Part shown: positions 27,401 to 42,400 of the stretch, piece after piece
Layout: every line of letters begins with the position of its first letter
Numbering within the stretch: the stretch's first letter is position 1
The notes under the pieces: generated by a model
Databases searched by the model: none
The model's input: only the letters and a program-made list of their open reading frames with translations
What the model was told of the DNA's origin: nothing
Translations under genes and position numbers: made by a program
Assembly (NCBI GenBank): GCA_013339895.1
Contig: JABACO010000046.1
Span: 62,001 to 126,000 of the forward strand
Direction: 5' to 3'
Length of the DNA: 64,000 bases
From: Ephydatia muelleri
Lineage: Eukaryota > Porifera > Demospongiae > Spongillida > Spongillidae

Positions 27401-30400
27401 GCAGCCCAAACATTGTTAAAATTGCATTTTTCTACTCCAGGACTGCAGTACACTACACTGGGATCAAATCTAAGCTTTGACATAATAAAAGCTGATATTG
27501 TTCAAATACTGCATAATGGAGCTAACCACTGGGTAACAGTTTCTAACTTAGATGCCCAACCATAACATATCAACATTTATTATGACAGCATGTTTCGTTC
27601 AATCTTTGACCATACAGATCAGATATGTGCAATAATGCATAGCAATCGCCTATGATCACAGTTCATAAAAATATGGATAAACAGATGAATGGGCATGACT
27701 GTGGTGTATATGCCATTGCTTTTGCCACACAAGCCTGTGCTACGGTCAAGATGTGATGCCCATTCATTATGACAGGCAAAAGATGAGGCAGCATCTGGTT
27801 GAATGCCTGCAAGCTAAAAAGATGTTTCCATTTCCCATGCAGCACATATCAAGAAAAAAAGTCACAGGTTTATGAATGAAGAGATATATTGTCATTGCAG
27901 AGGACAGGAGTCAGCACTAATGATGCAATGTGATGGATGTTCCGAATGGTATCACATGGAATGTGAGCGATCCATTCCACAAAGAGCAGTGAAGTCAAAC
28001 GGCAAGTGTCGTTCTGCAGAAATTGCAGCGAAAATTTATCCTAGGATCAATTTTTGGTAGGGTAATTTTTGCCGTTACAGGCCGCAAATGCCAACTGGGC
28101 CATACCTGGTGTCAAGTATTGCGCCCATCACAGGGGCGGACGCAGGATTTAGAGTTAGGGGGACTCCAGTGGCGTATCCAGGAGTTCAGCGAGGGGGGTG
28201 CTTAAGGTCAGGCCCCATACGAAAAGTGGAGGGGGGGGGGGGGGGGGGGGCAGTCCACTTCAGGTCCGATATATGAAAAGTGGGGGGAGGGCAGTCCACT
28301 TCAGGTCTGATATACGAAAAGTGGGGGGAGGGGGGGTGGGGCAATTCGCTTCAGGTCCGATACGAAAAGTGGGGGGCCAGTCCACTTCAGGTCCGATATA
28401 CTAAAAGTGGGGGGGGGGGGGGGGGGGGCCATTCCGCTTCAGGTCCGATACCTTTGTTTGGCACACAGATAATATATACATGTACCTACCTACGTGCTAC
28501 CTAGGTATACTTCACACGCGCGCGCGAATGAACTTAAAAAATAGATGCCGGCAAAGGTTAACTTATTATAAATTTTTTGTCATCGCTCTCCATGCCCCCC
28601 CCTAAATCTGCCACTGCATCAGCCTTTATCAACCCTCCGAATCGTCATTATTCTTTCAAATGTGACTAGATACGCCTCAATGTCGTCCTCCTCAGAAAGG
28701 GGGGCCAGCTTCACACCTAAACCCACGGGGTTCTTAGATCCTCCTAGCGTCTCAATTGGCATTTTCACTAGTCTGACTTGTGCCTCCATGCGCTCCTGCA
28801 TCTCCCTACGTTCCACCATGAATTGTTGCTCCCGTATCTTTCGCTCTTCCTCCAGCCGCGCTTGCTCGCCGGCTTCCTCCTTCCGTCGCGCTCGCTCGTC
28901 CTCTTCGTACCGGCGGCGATCTTCCATCTTTCCGGAACTTGCGTGGTATCCGAAGACCTAATGTGAACCACCGTTCAATAATGATATTGGGATCCGCGTG
29001 GTATTGTCAACCAACTGTTCGACTGATCAGATCCCACCGCTGCCAACAAATGTGATAGAGTCCGTCATCGAGCCAACTACGCTCGCTCTACTCAATGGTA
29101 TTACACCAATGATCCTTCTTTGTAATACACAGCGTGTACATATTTATACGCGACTACGGTCGAAGACCTTACACCTCTCTATGGTGAATGCGTAATAACA
29201 AGATAAACTATGCACACCAACAATTACATGTATGTTCTGAATCACTGAATAAGGATTGCTCACGTCCGACATTCAGCGTGTGAATTGCCTCATTCACATC
29301 ATGGAAGATTGGGCTTCCACATGCACCCAAATGTATGTAAGAGAATTGTAGGATGATAAATAAGAATACAGAAGATGGCACACATTTGTATAAAAAAAGA
29401 CAAGACACGTGTTTACATGTCCTATGAAACTAATTTCAATCTGAAAAAACCCACAACTGTATGGCTTCACCTATTTGAATCATGAAACTTTATGTGTCTG
29501 TAGAGCCAATTCAACTCACCTTTGCTCGATCCAGTAGTGACCCAACTTCCTCATTGCAATTGGAAATACTCATTATTGCCTGTACAAGTGAGAGAGTGAT
29601 CCTATGTGAGCACAGAAGTGACACAACTGGCTGATACAGTTTAGAGATAATGATCTACCTAATATGCAGTGGGAATCATTATTTGCACATGTCACCTAGT
29701 CGACAGTAATATGTGTGCAATGTCATGTCCCGTCGTAGCTTTAGTACGTTCATCTCTTTAATAACAACCATCTGTTGCTAAGGTGGTAATTGACCTAATT
29801 TCAATAGTTCAATAGTTTTCCTATACAATAGTCTGCATTACTGGATGGCCATGCATCAATCAACATTCAACATGCATATTAGTGGCCTCAGGTTTTTTAA
29901 CCAAAGAGGTGCCCCCCGATTATGGGAGGAGCATTAGCAAACATGAGGTGATTGGTGGAAACGGATGAAATGGGGTGTGGGAGGGGTTGTGATATATAAA
30001 TTAATTGAAGGAAACCTCGAGCACACCCTGTACCCTCTACCATACCCCTGTACCCTCTACCATACCCCTGTACCCTCTAGCACACCTCTGTATCCTTTAG
30101 CACACCCCTGTACCCTCTAGCACACCCCTGTACCCTCTAGCACACCCCTGTACCCTCTAGCACACCCCAGTACCCTCTAGCACACCCCTGTACCCTCTAG
30201 CACATCCTGTACCCTCTAGCACACCCCTGTACCCTCTCGCACACCCCCTGTACCCTCTAGCACACCCCTGTACCCTCTAGCTCACCCCTGTACCCTCTAG
30301 CACACCCCTGTACCCTCTAGCACATCCCTGTACCCTCTAGCACACCCCTGTACCCTCTAGCACATCCCTGTGCCCTCTAGCACACCCCTGTACCCTCTAG

Positions 30401-33400
30401 CACACCCCTGTACCCTCTAGCACACCCCTGTACCCTCTAGCACACCTGTACCCTCTACCACACCCCTTTACCCTCTAGCCCACCCCTGTACCCTGTAGCA
30501 CACCCCTGTGCCCTCTAGCGCACCCCTGTACCCTTTAGCACATCCCTGTACCCTCTAGCACACCCCTGTACCCTCTAGCACACCCCTGTACCCTCTAGTA
30601 CACCTGTACCCTCTACCACACCCCTTTACCCTCTAGCCCACCCCTGTACCCTCTAGCGCACCTCTGTACTCTCTAGCACACCCTTGTACCTTGTAGCATA
30701 CAATTGTACCCTCTCACCTTACCCCTGTACCCTCTACTGCACACCTGTACCCGCTAGCATACACCTGTACCCTCTAGCACACCCCTGTACCCTCAGCACA
30801 TCCCTGTACCATCTAGCGACATCTCTGTACCACTGATCTCTAGCACACCCCTGTACCCTCTAGCGCCCCCTGTACCATATAGCGCACCGCTGTACCCTCT
30901 AGCACATCCATGTACCCTCTAGCACACCTGTACCCTCTACAACACCCCTTTACCCTCTAGCCCACCCCTATACCCTGTAGCACACACCTGTGCCCTCTAG
31001 CGCACCCTGTACCCTTTAGCACATCCCCGTACCCTCTAGCACACCCCTGTACCCTCTAGCACACCTGTACCCTCTACCACACCCCTTTACCCTCTAGCCC
31101 ACCCCTGTACCCTCTAGCGCACCTCTGTACTCTCTAGCACACCCTTGTACCTTGTAGCATACAATTGTACCCTCTCACCTTACCCCTGTACCCTCTACTG
31201 CACACCTGTACCCGCTAGCATACACCTGTACCCTCTAGCACACCCCTGTACCCTCAGCGCATCCCTGTACCATCTAGCGACATCTCTGTACCACTGACCT
31301 CTAGCACACCCCTGTACCCTCTAGCGCCCCCTGTACCATATAGCGCACCGCTGTACCCTCTAGCACATCCCTCACACCTGTACCCTCTACCACACCCCTT
31401 TACCCTCTAGCCCACCCCTGTACCCTGTAGCACACCCCTGTGCCCTCTAGCGCACCCCTGTACCCTTTAGCATATCCCCGTACCCTCTAGCACACCCCTG
31501 TACCCTCTAGCACACCTGTACCCTCTACCACACCCCTTTATCCTCTAGCCCACCCCTGTACCCTCTAGCGCACCTCTGTACTCTCTAGCACACCCTTGTA
31601 CCTTGCAGCATACAATTGTACCCTCTCACCCTACCCCTGTACCCTCTACTGCACACCTGTACCCGCTAGCATACACCTGTACCCTCTAGCACACCCCTGT
31701 ACCCTCAGCGCATCCCTGTACCATCTAGCGACATCTCTGTACCACTGTACCTCTAGCACACCCCTGTACCCTCTAGCGCCCCCTGTACCATATAGCGCAC
31801 CGCTGTACCCTCTAGCACATCCCTGTACCCTCTAGCACACCCCTGTACCCGCTAGCACACACCTGTACCCTCTAGCACACCCCTGTACCCTCTAGCACAT
31901 CCCTGTACTCTCTAGCACACCCCTGTACCCTCTAGAACATCCCTGTACCCTCTAGCACACCCCTGTACCCTCCTGCACACCCCTGTACCCTCTAGCACAC
32001 CCCTGTACCCTCTAAACACACCAACTACATGTAGAATGCTAGAGAGTACTGGGGTGTGCTAGAGGGTACAGAGGTGTGTTAGAGGATACAGGGGCGTGTT
32101 AGAGGGGGTACAGAAGTGCGCTAGAGGGTAGAGGGGTGGGGTACAGAAGTGCGCTAGAGGGTAAAGGGGTGGGCTAGATGGTACAGGGGTGTGGGAGGGG
32201 CACTGAGGGCTGAGGTAGGAGGCAATAGCCCTTTTCCCCCTCACGCCCGCCATCCCTCCATACTATATATGACAATGCATTCAATATTAAAAGTTTTATT
32301 CATTTTAGCTGGTACAGTACTAGATACATGTACAATTCCTACACATGACCTGCTCTGATTGGGCATGCACATACCTGGGCCAATGTACTCTTGCCTGCTC
32401 CACTGTTTCCACATAATATGACTTTGCTGAAGGTGTGCACAGGAAACTCACTGTAACTTCTCAACAACGTTAGCATTTCATAATTTCCACTTGCTAGCAT
32501 CACTGGGGTCCTCCCAGATCTGTCCTTAATGTTCACATCAATTCCTGGTGCCAACAGCAGTTTCTTAACACAGTCCGTTTTGTTCAACTGAACGGCCACA
32601 TGTAATGGTGTATAGTCCTTGCATTTGAAGAATGACATGAGTCATACATGCAAATTGTTCTTACAGATCTACTACAGTTACCACCTGTACAGTGGGGCCC
32701 TGTAGTACGTTAGCACACATAATGCAAAAGAAGTAACAAATAAATAGGTTTGCACATAAGACAAACACTTGGAGTATTAGAACAAACTTCACTACAGGTA
32801 GATGAGTACAAACCACTAAATGAACTGATAGGATGACCAAATGCATCCAAATAAAATAGTAGTAACGAACAACATTTTTGCGTCATTTATCCAAAAGACC
32901 AGCACCATTAATAATACTAACACAAACACATGCCGCTGCATGAAACACACATTTCATTAATACATTTCATCACACATACATATACAAGCGTGCATACTGA
33001 ACACCCATGCAAATTCACACATGCATGAGTGACAAATTTACACACACAAAACATGATGGTGAGGGGACTATACATGGTTCTGGCATCTTGGCATGTGATA
33101 TACACATGGTGCACATTCCTAGTGCATGCTGTGGGCTGGTTAGCATTGGAGAGCTTCACTCCACCCTCCCCACCCTCCCACTCCTCGTGTATTTGCCTTC
33201 ACTGTACAGTGCATTGTTAGCGCAGACAACTCTAAGTACTTGTTGCAAGATTGGATCTATAGGAAATGTTTCAGTGGAAATCTGTGCCGTGATACTTACC
33301 CGCTATAGAGTTGTACACATAGTTCAAAACATAAACACATGTCCATGCATGAAAACTCAGACCACACTTTAAGACACTTACATGTAGATGCACATACCCA

Positions 33401-36400
33401 CACATGCTCTATGACACACAAATACATTGTATTACTACACATTGGAATAAAGTGTTGGCACATGGTTCATATATCACATTTGGAAGATTCTAAAGATTCT
33501 GCCGGCGAAAGCACATGCACAGAACTTGATTCACACTTGAATACATACACATTACTAGATACACAAAGCAGTAATTTCTAAATATCTCATAAGACAAAGG
33601 AAGTGCAACAATGGAAACTTGTTCAATGATACTTACCATCTGTAGTGTTGTATACATATAATTCATAGCACACATAATTGAAGAGAAGGAGAATAAAAAT
33701 GAATGTGGAGGGAATTTCAAGCTGCACCATTAATTATACTAACACTAACACATGCCGCTGCATGAAATACAAATTTAGTTTCAAACACACATATGATTAC
33801 ACACATGCATACTGAACACCCATGGATGCAAATTATCACATATATGTGTAATGAATTCACTAGCATATGTATCAGGAAACACATTTTAAAAACACAATAG
33901 TGAAAAGACTAAAACGGATTCTGACATCTGGACATGTGATATACACATAATGTACAATCCCAATGCTTTCTGTGGGCTGGTTAGCATTGGAGAGCTTCAC
34001 CCCACACTCCCCACCCTCCCACTCCCTGTGTATTTGTCTTTGCTGTACAGTGCATTGTCTGCACAAACAACTCTAAGTACGTGTTGCAAGATTGGATCCA
34101 TAGGAAATGTATCAGTGGAAATGTGTGCAATGGTGATACTCACCTGTAGTGTTGTACACATAGTTCATAGCACACATAATAGAAGAGGAGAATAAAAGTG
34201 TGTTGGCAAAAAATAGCAGAATTGTTCATCATACCAACATAAATACAAGTCCATGCCTCACCACACATTAACACCTCAGCACATACCCACACATGCTCCA
34301 AGACCCATAAATTCATTGTATTGCTACGCATTGGAAGAATGCATTGGCACATGGTTCATATATCAGAGTAAACAGGATTCTGGCATTTGGACATGAGCTA
34401 TACACATGGTACACAATCCCAATGCTTGATGTGGGCTGGTTATCATTTGAGAGCTTCACCCCACTCTCCCTACCCTCCCACTCCTCGTGTATTTGCCTTT
34501 GATAAACAGTGCATTGAAGGCACTGACAACTCTAAGTACTTCAAGCATGATTGGATGCATAACAAATGTATCTGTGGAAATGTGTGCAGTGATACTTACC
34601 AGCTGTAGTGTTGTACGCATAGTTCATAGCACACATAATTTAAGAGAAGGAGAATAAAAATGAGTGTGGTGGGAATATTTAGCAGTACCATTAATAATAC
34701 TAACACAAAGACATGCTGCTATATGAAATGCAAATGTCAAATCAAACACACATACAAAAAAAACAAACGTACACTGAACACCAATAGCAAATTCACACAG
34801 GGATGTGTGCCAAATACACATGCACATCTATTTAAATCATCATGTATACACACAAAAAATGATGGTGTGAAGACTAAACAGAGTTTAGGCATTCGAGCAT
34901 GAACTATACAATCCCAGTGGTTGCTGTGGGCTGGATAGCATTGGGAGCTTCACCCCACCCTCCCTACCCTCACAATCCCCGTGTATTTGCCATTTCTGTG
35001 GTGTGGATTGTCAGCACAAACAACTCTAAGTACTTGTTGCAAAATTGCATCTAAAAGAAAAGTATCAGTGGAAATGTGTGCAGTGATACTTACCCACTGT
35101 AGTGTTGTGCACATAGTTCATAGCACACATAATTCAAGAGAAGGAGAATAAAAATGAGTGTGGTGGGAATATTTAGCAGCACCATTAATAATACTAACAC
35201 AAAGACATGCTGCTATATGAAATGCAATTGTCAAATCAAACACACATACAAAAAAAACAAATGTACACTGAACACCAATAGCAAATTCACACAGGGATGT
35301 GTGCCAAATACACATGCACATGTATATAAAACAGCATGTCCACACACAAAACATGATGGTGTGAGGACTAAACAGGGTTTTGGCATTCGAGCATGTGATA
35401 TACACATGGTGCACAATTCTAGTGCTTGCTGTGGGCTAGTTAACATTGGACAGCTTCACTCCACCCTCCCGACCCTCCCACTCCTCGTGTATTTGCCTTT
35501 GCTGTACAGTGCATTGTAAGCAACGACAACTCTAAGAACTACTAGATGTTGCGAGATTGGACACATAGGAAATGTATCAGTGGAAATGTGTGCAGTGATA
35601 CTTACCTCCTGTAGTGTTGTACACATAGTTCATAGCACACATAATTGAAGAGGAGAATAAAAGTGAGTGTGTTGGCAAATGATAGCAGAACCATTCATAA
35701 TACCAACAAAAACACAAGTCCATGCATGAAAAATCAGACCACACATTAAGACACTTACATGCACATACTCACACATGCTCTATGACACACAAATACATAG
35801 TATTACTACACATTGGAAGAAAGTGTATGGCACATGGTTCATATATCACATTTGGAAGATATTAAAGATTGTGCCACCAAAATCACAAGTACAGAACATG
35901 ATTCACACTTGAATACATACCTAACTAGATAAGCAAAACAGTAATTAACATCTAAGGAAGTGCAACAATGGAAACTTGTTCAATGATACTTACCAGCTGT
36001 AGTGTTGTACACATAGTTCATAGCACACATAATTCAAGAGAAGGAGAATAAACATGAGAGTGGTGGGAATATTTAGCAGCACCATTAATAATACTAACAC
36101 AAAGACATGCTGCTATATGAAATGCAAATGTAATTAATACAAATCAAACACAAAAACATATAAACACACGTACACTGAACATCAATAGCAAATTCACACA
36201 GGGATGTGTGCCAAATTACACATGCATATGATCATGTACACACACAAAACATGACAGTGTGAAGAATAAACAAGGTTCTGGCATTCCAGCATGTGCTATA
36301 CACATGGCGCACAATCAGAATGCTTCCCATGGGCTGGTTAACATTGGAGAGCTTCAGCCCACTCTCCCTACCCTCGTGTATTTGCCTTTGATGTACAGTG

Positions 36401-39400
36401 CATTGTCAGCACAAACAACTCTAAGTACTTGTTGCAAGATTGGATCCATAGGAAATGTATCAGTGGAAATGTGTGCAGTGATACTTACCCACTGTAGTGT
36501 TGTACACATAGTTCATAGCACACATAATTCAAGAGAAGGAGAATAAAAATGAGTGTGGTGGGAATAGTTAGCAACACCATTAATAATACTAAAACAAAGA
36601 CATGCTGCTATATGAAATGCAAATGTCAAATCAAACACACATACAAAAAAACAAACGTACACTGAACACCAATAGCAAATTCACACAGGGATGTGTGCCA
36701 AATACACATGCACATCTATTTAAATCATCATGTATACACACAAAAAATGATGGTGTGAAGACTAAACAGAGTTTAGGCATTCGAGCATGGGCTATACAAT
36801 CCCAGTGGTTGCTGTGGCTGGATAGCATTGGGAGCTTCACCCCACCCTCCCTACCCTCACAATCCCCGTGTATTTGCCATTTCTGTGGTGTGGATTGTCA
36901 GCACATACAACTCTAAGCACTTGTTGCACGATTGCATCTATAGGAAATGTATCAGTGGAAATGTGTGCAGTGATACTTACCTCCTGTAGTGTTGTACACA
37001 TAGTTCATAGCACACATAATTCAAGAGAAGGAGAATAAAAATGAGTGTGGTGGGAATATTTAGCAACACCATTAATAATACCAACACAAAGACATGCTGC
37101 TATATGAAATGCAAATGTCAAATCAAACACACAAACATAAAACACAAATGTACACTGAACACCAATAGCAAATTCACACAGGGATGTGTGCCAAATACAC
37201 ATGCACATGTATACAAAACATCATGTCCACACACAAAACATGACGGTGTGAGGACTAAATTGGGTTCTGGCATTCTAGCATGTGCTACACACATGGTGCA
37301 CAATCCTAGTGCTTGCCGTGGGCTGGTTAACATTGGAGAGCTTCACTCCACCCTCTCTACCCTCCCACTCCTCGTGTATTTGCCTTTGCTGTACAGTGCA
37401 TTGTCAGCATGAACAACTCTATATACTTGTTGCAAGATTGGATTCATAGGAAATGTATCAGTGGAAATGTGTGCAGTGATACTTACCCTCTGTAGTGTTG
37501 TACACATAGTTCATAGCACACATAATTCAAGAGAAGGAGAATAAAAATGAGAGTGGTGGGAATATTTAGCAGCACCATTAATAATACTAACACAAACACA
37601 TGCCGCTATATGAAATGCAAATTTAATTAATACAAATCAAACACACAAACATATAAACACACGTACACTGAACACCAATAGCAAATTCACACAGGGATGT
37701 GTGCCAAACTACACATGCATATGATCATGTACACACACAAAACATGATAGTGTGAAGAATAAACAGGGTTCTGGCATTCCAGTATGTGCTATACACATAG
37801 CGCACAATCCTAGTGCTTGCTGTGGGCTGGTTAGCAATGGAGAGCTTCACCCCACTCTCCCTACCCTCGTACTACCTGTGTATTTGCCTTTGATGTACAG
37901 TGCATTGTCAGCACAAACAACTCTAAGTACTTGTTGCAAGATTCGATCTATAGGAAATGTATCAGTGGATATGTGTGCAGTGATACTTACCCACTATAGT
38001 GTTGTACACATAGTTCATAGCACACATAATTGAAGAGATGAAGAAAAGTGAGTGTGTTGGCAAATAATAGCAGAACCATTCATAATACCAATATAAACAC
38101 AAGTCCATGCATGAAAAATCAGACCACACATTAAGACACTTACATGCACATACTCACACATGCTCTATGACACACAAATACAATTACTACATATTGTGGA
38201 ATGCGTTGGCACATGGTTCATATAGCACATTCAGAAGATTTTAAAGATTGTGCTGGTGAAATCACACAGAACTAGTTACACACTGGATTACATACCTTAC
38301 GAGATACACAAACCATGAATTTTAAACACCTCATAAGACAAAGGAAATGCAACAATGGAACTTGTTCAGTGATACTTACATCCTGTAGTTTTGTACACAT
38401 AGTTCATAGCACACATAATTCAAGAGAAGGAGAATAAAAATGAGTGTGGTGGGAATATTTAGCAGCACCATTAATAATACTAACACAAAGACATGCTGCT
38501 ATATGAAATGCAAATATAAAATCAAACACACATACAAAAAAACAAACGTACACTGAACATAAATAGCAAATTCACACAGGGATGTGTGCCAAATACACAT
38601 GCACATCTATTTAAATCATCATGTATACACACAAAAAATGATGGTGTGAAGACTAAACAGAGTTTAGGCATTCGAGCATGAGCTATACAATCCCAGTGGT
38701 TGCTGTGGGCTGGATAGCATTGGGAGCTTCACCCCACCCTCCCTACCCTCACACTCCCCGTGTATTTGCCATTTCTGTGGTGTAGATTGTCAGCACAAAC
38801 AACTCTAAGTACTTGTTGCAAAATTGCATCTATAGGAAATGTATCAGTGGAAATGTGTGCAGTGATACTTACCCTCTGTAGTGTTGTACACATAGTTCAT
38901 AGCACACATAATGGAAGAGAAGAATAAAAGTGAGTGTGTTGGCAAATAATAGCAGAACCATTCTAAATTGTAACATAAACACAAGTTCATGCATGAAAAC
39001 TCAGACCACACATTAAGACACATGCACATACTCACACATGCTCTATGACACACAAATACATAGTATTACTACACATTGGAAGAAAGTGTTTGGCACATGG
39101 TTCATATATCACATTTGGAAGATTTTAAATATTGTGCCGCCAAAAGCACAAGCACAGAACATGATTCACACTTGAATACATACCTAACTAGATAAGCAAA
39201 ACAGTAATTAACATCTAAGGAAGTGCAACAATGGAAACTTGTTCAATGATACTTACCGCCTGTAGTGTTGTACACATAGTTCATAGCACACATAATTGAA
39301 GAGAAGGAGAATAAAAATGAATGTGGAGGGAATTTCATGCTGCACCATTAATTATACTTACACTAACACATGCCGCTGCAAGAAATACAAATTAAGTTTC

Positions 39401-42400
39401 AAACACACATATGATTACACACATGCATACTGAACACCCATGGATGCAAATTATCACATATATGTGTAATCAATTCACTAGCATATGTATCAGGAAACAC
39501 ATTTTAAAAACACAATAGTGAAAAGACTAAACAGGATTCCGACATCTGGGCATGTGCTATACACATGGTGCACAATTCTAGTGCTTGCTGTGGGCTGGTT
39601 AACATTGGAGAGCTTCACTCCACCCTCTCTACCTCCCACTCCTCGTGTAGTTGCCTTTGCTGTACAGTGCATTGTAAGCACAAACAACTCTAAGAACTAC
39701 TAGATGTTGCGAGATTGGACACATAGGAAATTTATCACTGGAAATGTGTGCAGTGATACTTACCCTCTGTAGTGTTGTACACATAGTTCATAGCACACAT
39801 AATTGAAGAGAAGGAGAATAAAAATGAGTGTGGTGGGAATATTTAGCAGCACCATTAATAATACTAACACAAAGACATGCTGCTATATGAAATGCAAATG
39901 TCAAATCAAACACACATACAAAAAAAACAAGCGTACACTGAACACCAATAGCAAATTCACACAGGGATGTGTGCCAAATACACATGCACATCTATTTAAA
40001 TCATCATGTATACACACAAAAAATGATGGTGTGAAGACTAAACAGAATTCTGGCATTCGAGCATGAACTATACAATCCCAGTGCTTGCTGTGGGCTGGAT
40101 AGCATTGGGAGCTTCACCCCACCCTCCCTACCCTCACAATCCCCGGTGTATTTGCCATTTTAGTGGTGTGGATTGTCAGCACAAACAACTCTAAGTACTT
40201 GTTGCAAAATTGCATCTATAGGAAATGTATCAGTGGAAATGTGTGCAGTGATACTTACCGCCTGTAGTGTTGTACACATAGTTCATAGCACACATAATTC
40301 AAGAGAAGGAGAATAAAAATGAGTGTGGTGGGAATATTTAGCAGCACCATTAATAATACTAACACAAAGACATGCTGCTATATGAAATGCAAATGTCAAA
40401 TCAAATACACATACAAAATACACGAACGTACACTGAACACCAATAGCAAATTCACACAGGGATGTGTGCCAAATACACATGCACATCTATTTAAATCATC
40501 ATGTATACACACAAAAATTGATGGTGTGAAGACTAAACAGAGTTCTGGCATTCGAGCATGAGCTATACAATCCCAGTGGTTGCTGTGGGCTGGATAGCAT
40601 TGGGAGCTTCACCCCACCCTCCCTACCCTCACAATCCTCGTGTATTTGCCGTTTCTGTGTGTCAACACAAACAACTCTAAGCACTTGTTGCAAGATCGGA
40701 TCCATAGGAAATGATCAGTGGAAATGTGTGCAGTGATACTTACCCACTGTAGTGTTGTACACATAGTTCATAGCACACATAATTCAAGAGAAGGAGAATA
40801 AAAATGAGTGTGGTGGGAATATTTAGCAGCACCATTAATAATACTAACACAAAGACATGCTGCTATATGAAATGCAATTGTCAAATCAAACACACATACA
40901 AAATACACGAACGTACACTGAACACCAATAGCAAATTCACACAGGGATGTGTGCCAAATACACATGCACATCTATTTAAAACATCATGTATACACACAAA
41001 ATATAAAGAGAAGGAGAATAAAAATGAGAGTGGAGGGAACAGTTCAATTCAATTCAATTCACAATTGAATATATACCTAACTAGATAAGCAAAACAGTAA
41101 TTAACATCTAAGGAAGTGCAACAATGGAAACTTGTTCAATGATACTTACTAGCTGTAGTGTTGTACACATAGTTCATAGCACACATAATTCAAGAGAAGG
41201 AGAATAAAAATGAGAGTGGGTGGAATTTCAAGCTGCATCATTAATAATACTAACACTAACACATGCCGCTGCATGAAATACAAATTACGTTTCAAACACA
41301 CATATGATTACACACATGCATACTGAACACCCATGGATGCAAATTATCACATATATGTGTAATCAATTCACTAGCATATGTATCAGGTAACACATTTTAA
41401 AAACACAATAGTGAAAAGACTAAACAGGATTCCGACATTGGGCATGTGCTATACACATGGTGCACAATTCTAGTGCTTGCTGTGGGCTGGTTAACATTGG
41501 AGAGCTTCACTCCACCCTCTCTACCTCCCACTCCTCGTGTAGTTGCCTTTGCTGTACAGTGCATTGTAAGCACAAACAACTCTAAGAACTACTAGATGTT
41601 GCGAGATTGGACACATAGGAAATGTATCAGTGGAAATGTGTGCAGTGATACTTACCCTCTGTAGTGTTGTACACATAGTTCATAGCACACATAATTCAAG
41701 AGAAGGAGAATAAAAATGAGTGTGGTGGGAATTTAGAACAATACCATTAATAACACTAACAAAAAACACATGCCGCTATATGAAATGCAAATTTAATTAA
41801 TACAAATCAAACAAACAAACATATAAACACACGTACACTGAACACCAATAGCAAATTCACACAGGGATGTGTGCCAAATTACACATGCATATGATCATGT
41901 ACACACACAAAACTTGATAGTGTGAAAAATAAACAAGGTTCTGGCATTCCAGTATGTGCATACACATGGCGCACAATCCCAATGCACACATAATTGAAGA
42001 GATGAAGAAGAAAAGTGAGTATGTTGGCAAATAATAGCAGAACCAATCTAAATTGCAACATAAACACAAGTTCATGCATGAAAACTCAGACCACACATTA
42101 AGACACTTACGTGCACCTACTCACACATGCTCTATGATACACAAATACATTGCATTGCTACATATTGTGGAATGTGTTGACACATGGTTCATATATCACA
42201 TTCAGAAGATCTTAAAGATTGTGCTGGTGAAATCACGCACACTGGATTACATACCTTACGAGATACACAAAAACCATGAATTTTAAACACCTCATAAGAC
42301 AAAGGAAATGCAACAATGGAACTTGTTCAGTGATACTTACCAGCTGTAGTTTGTACACATAGTTCATAGCCCACATAATTCAAGAGAAGGAGAATAAAAA

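Larger units (their letters stand above)
13725..28079 (+). mobile_element. Ginger-like cut-and-paste DNA transposon, heavily invaded
   Basis: Terminal inverted repeats of about 55-60 bp start TGTCAC on the left and TGTAAC on the right and share atcctaggataaatttt. A 4-bp duplication ggcc flanks both ends (13721-13724 and 28080-28083). Genes on the plus strand are a retroviral-integrase-type DDE transposase with introns (13.9-16.1 kb) and, at the right end, an Ulp1-like protease and PHD finger. TGT ends, 4-bp TSD and a Gypsy-integrase-like transposase are the published hallmarks of Ginger elements, some of which carry Ulp1 and PHD domains. About 11 kb of its length is other LINEs inserted between transposase and protease. 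Confidence 0.75.
12707..29321 (-). mobile_element. Gypsy-type LTR retrotransposon, internally deleted and invaded
   Basis: Bounded by matching LTR ends and a 5-bp target duplication, tgcac at 12702-12706 and 29322-29326. Order on the minus strand is 5' LTR (29321-29051), primer-binding site, gag start (28927-28619, then 28131-28084), RT C-terminal part with RNase H (13724 to about 12960), PPT and 3' LTR. Protease and most of RT are missing, apparently by an internal deletion between gag and RT. A MITE (28132-28618) and a Ginger-like element (13725-28079) lie inside. It cannot move by itself. Confidence 0.85.

Noticed and set aside
30005-32030. CRISPR-like look of regular short repeats
   Set aside because: Units are directly adjacent with no unique spacers; it is a eukaryotic minisatellite.
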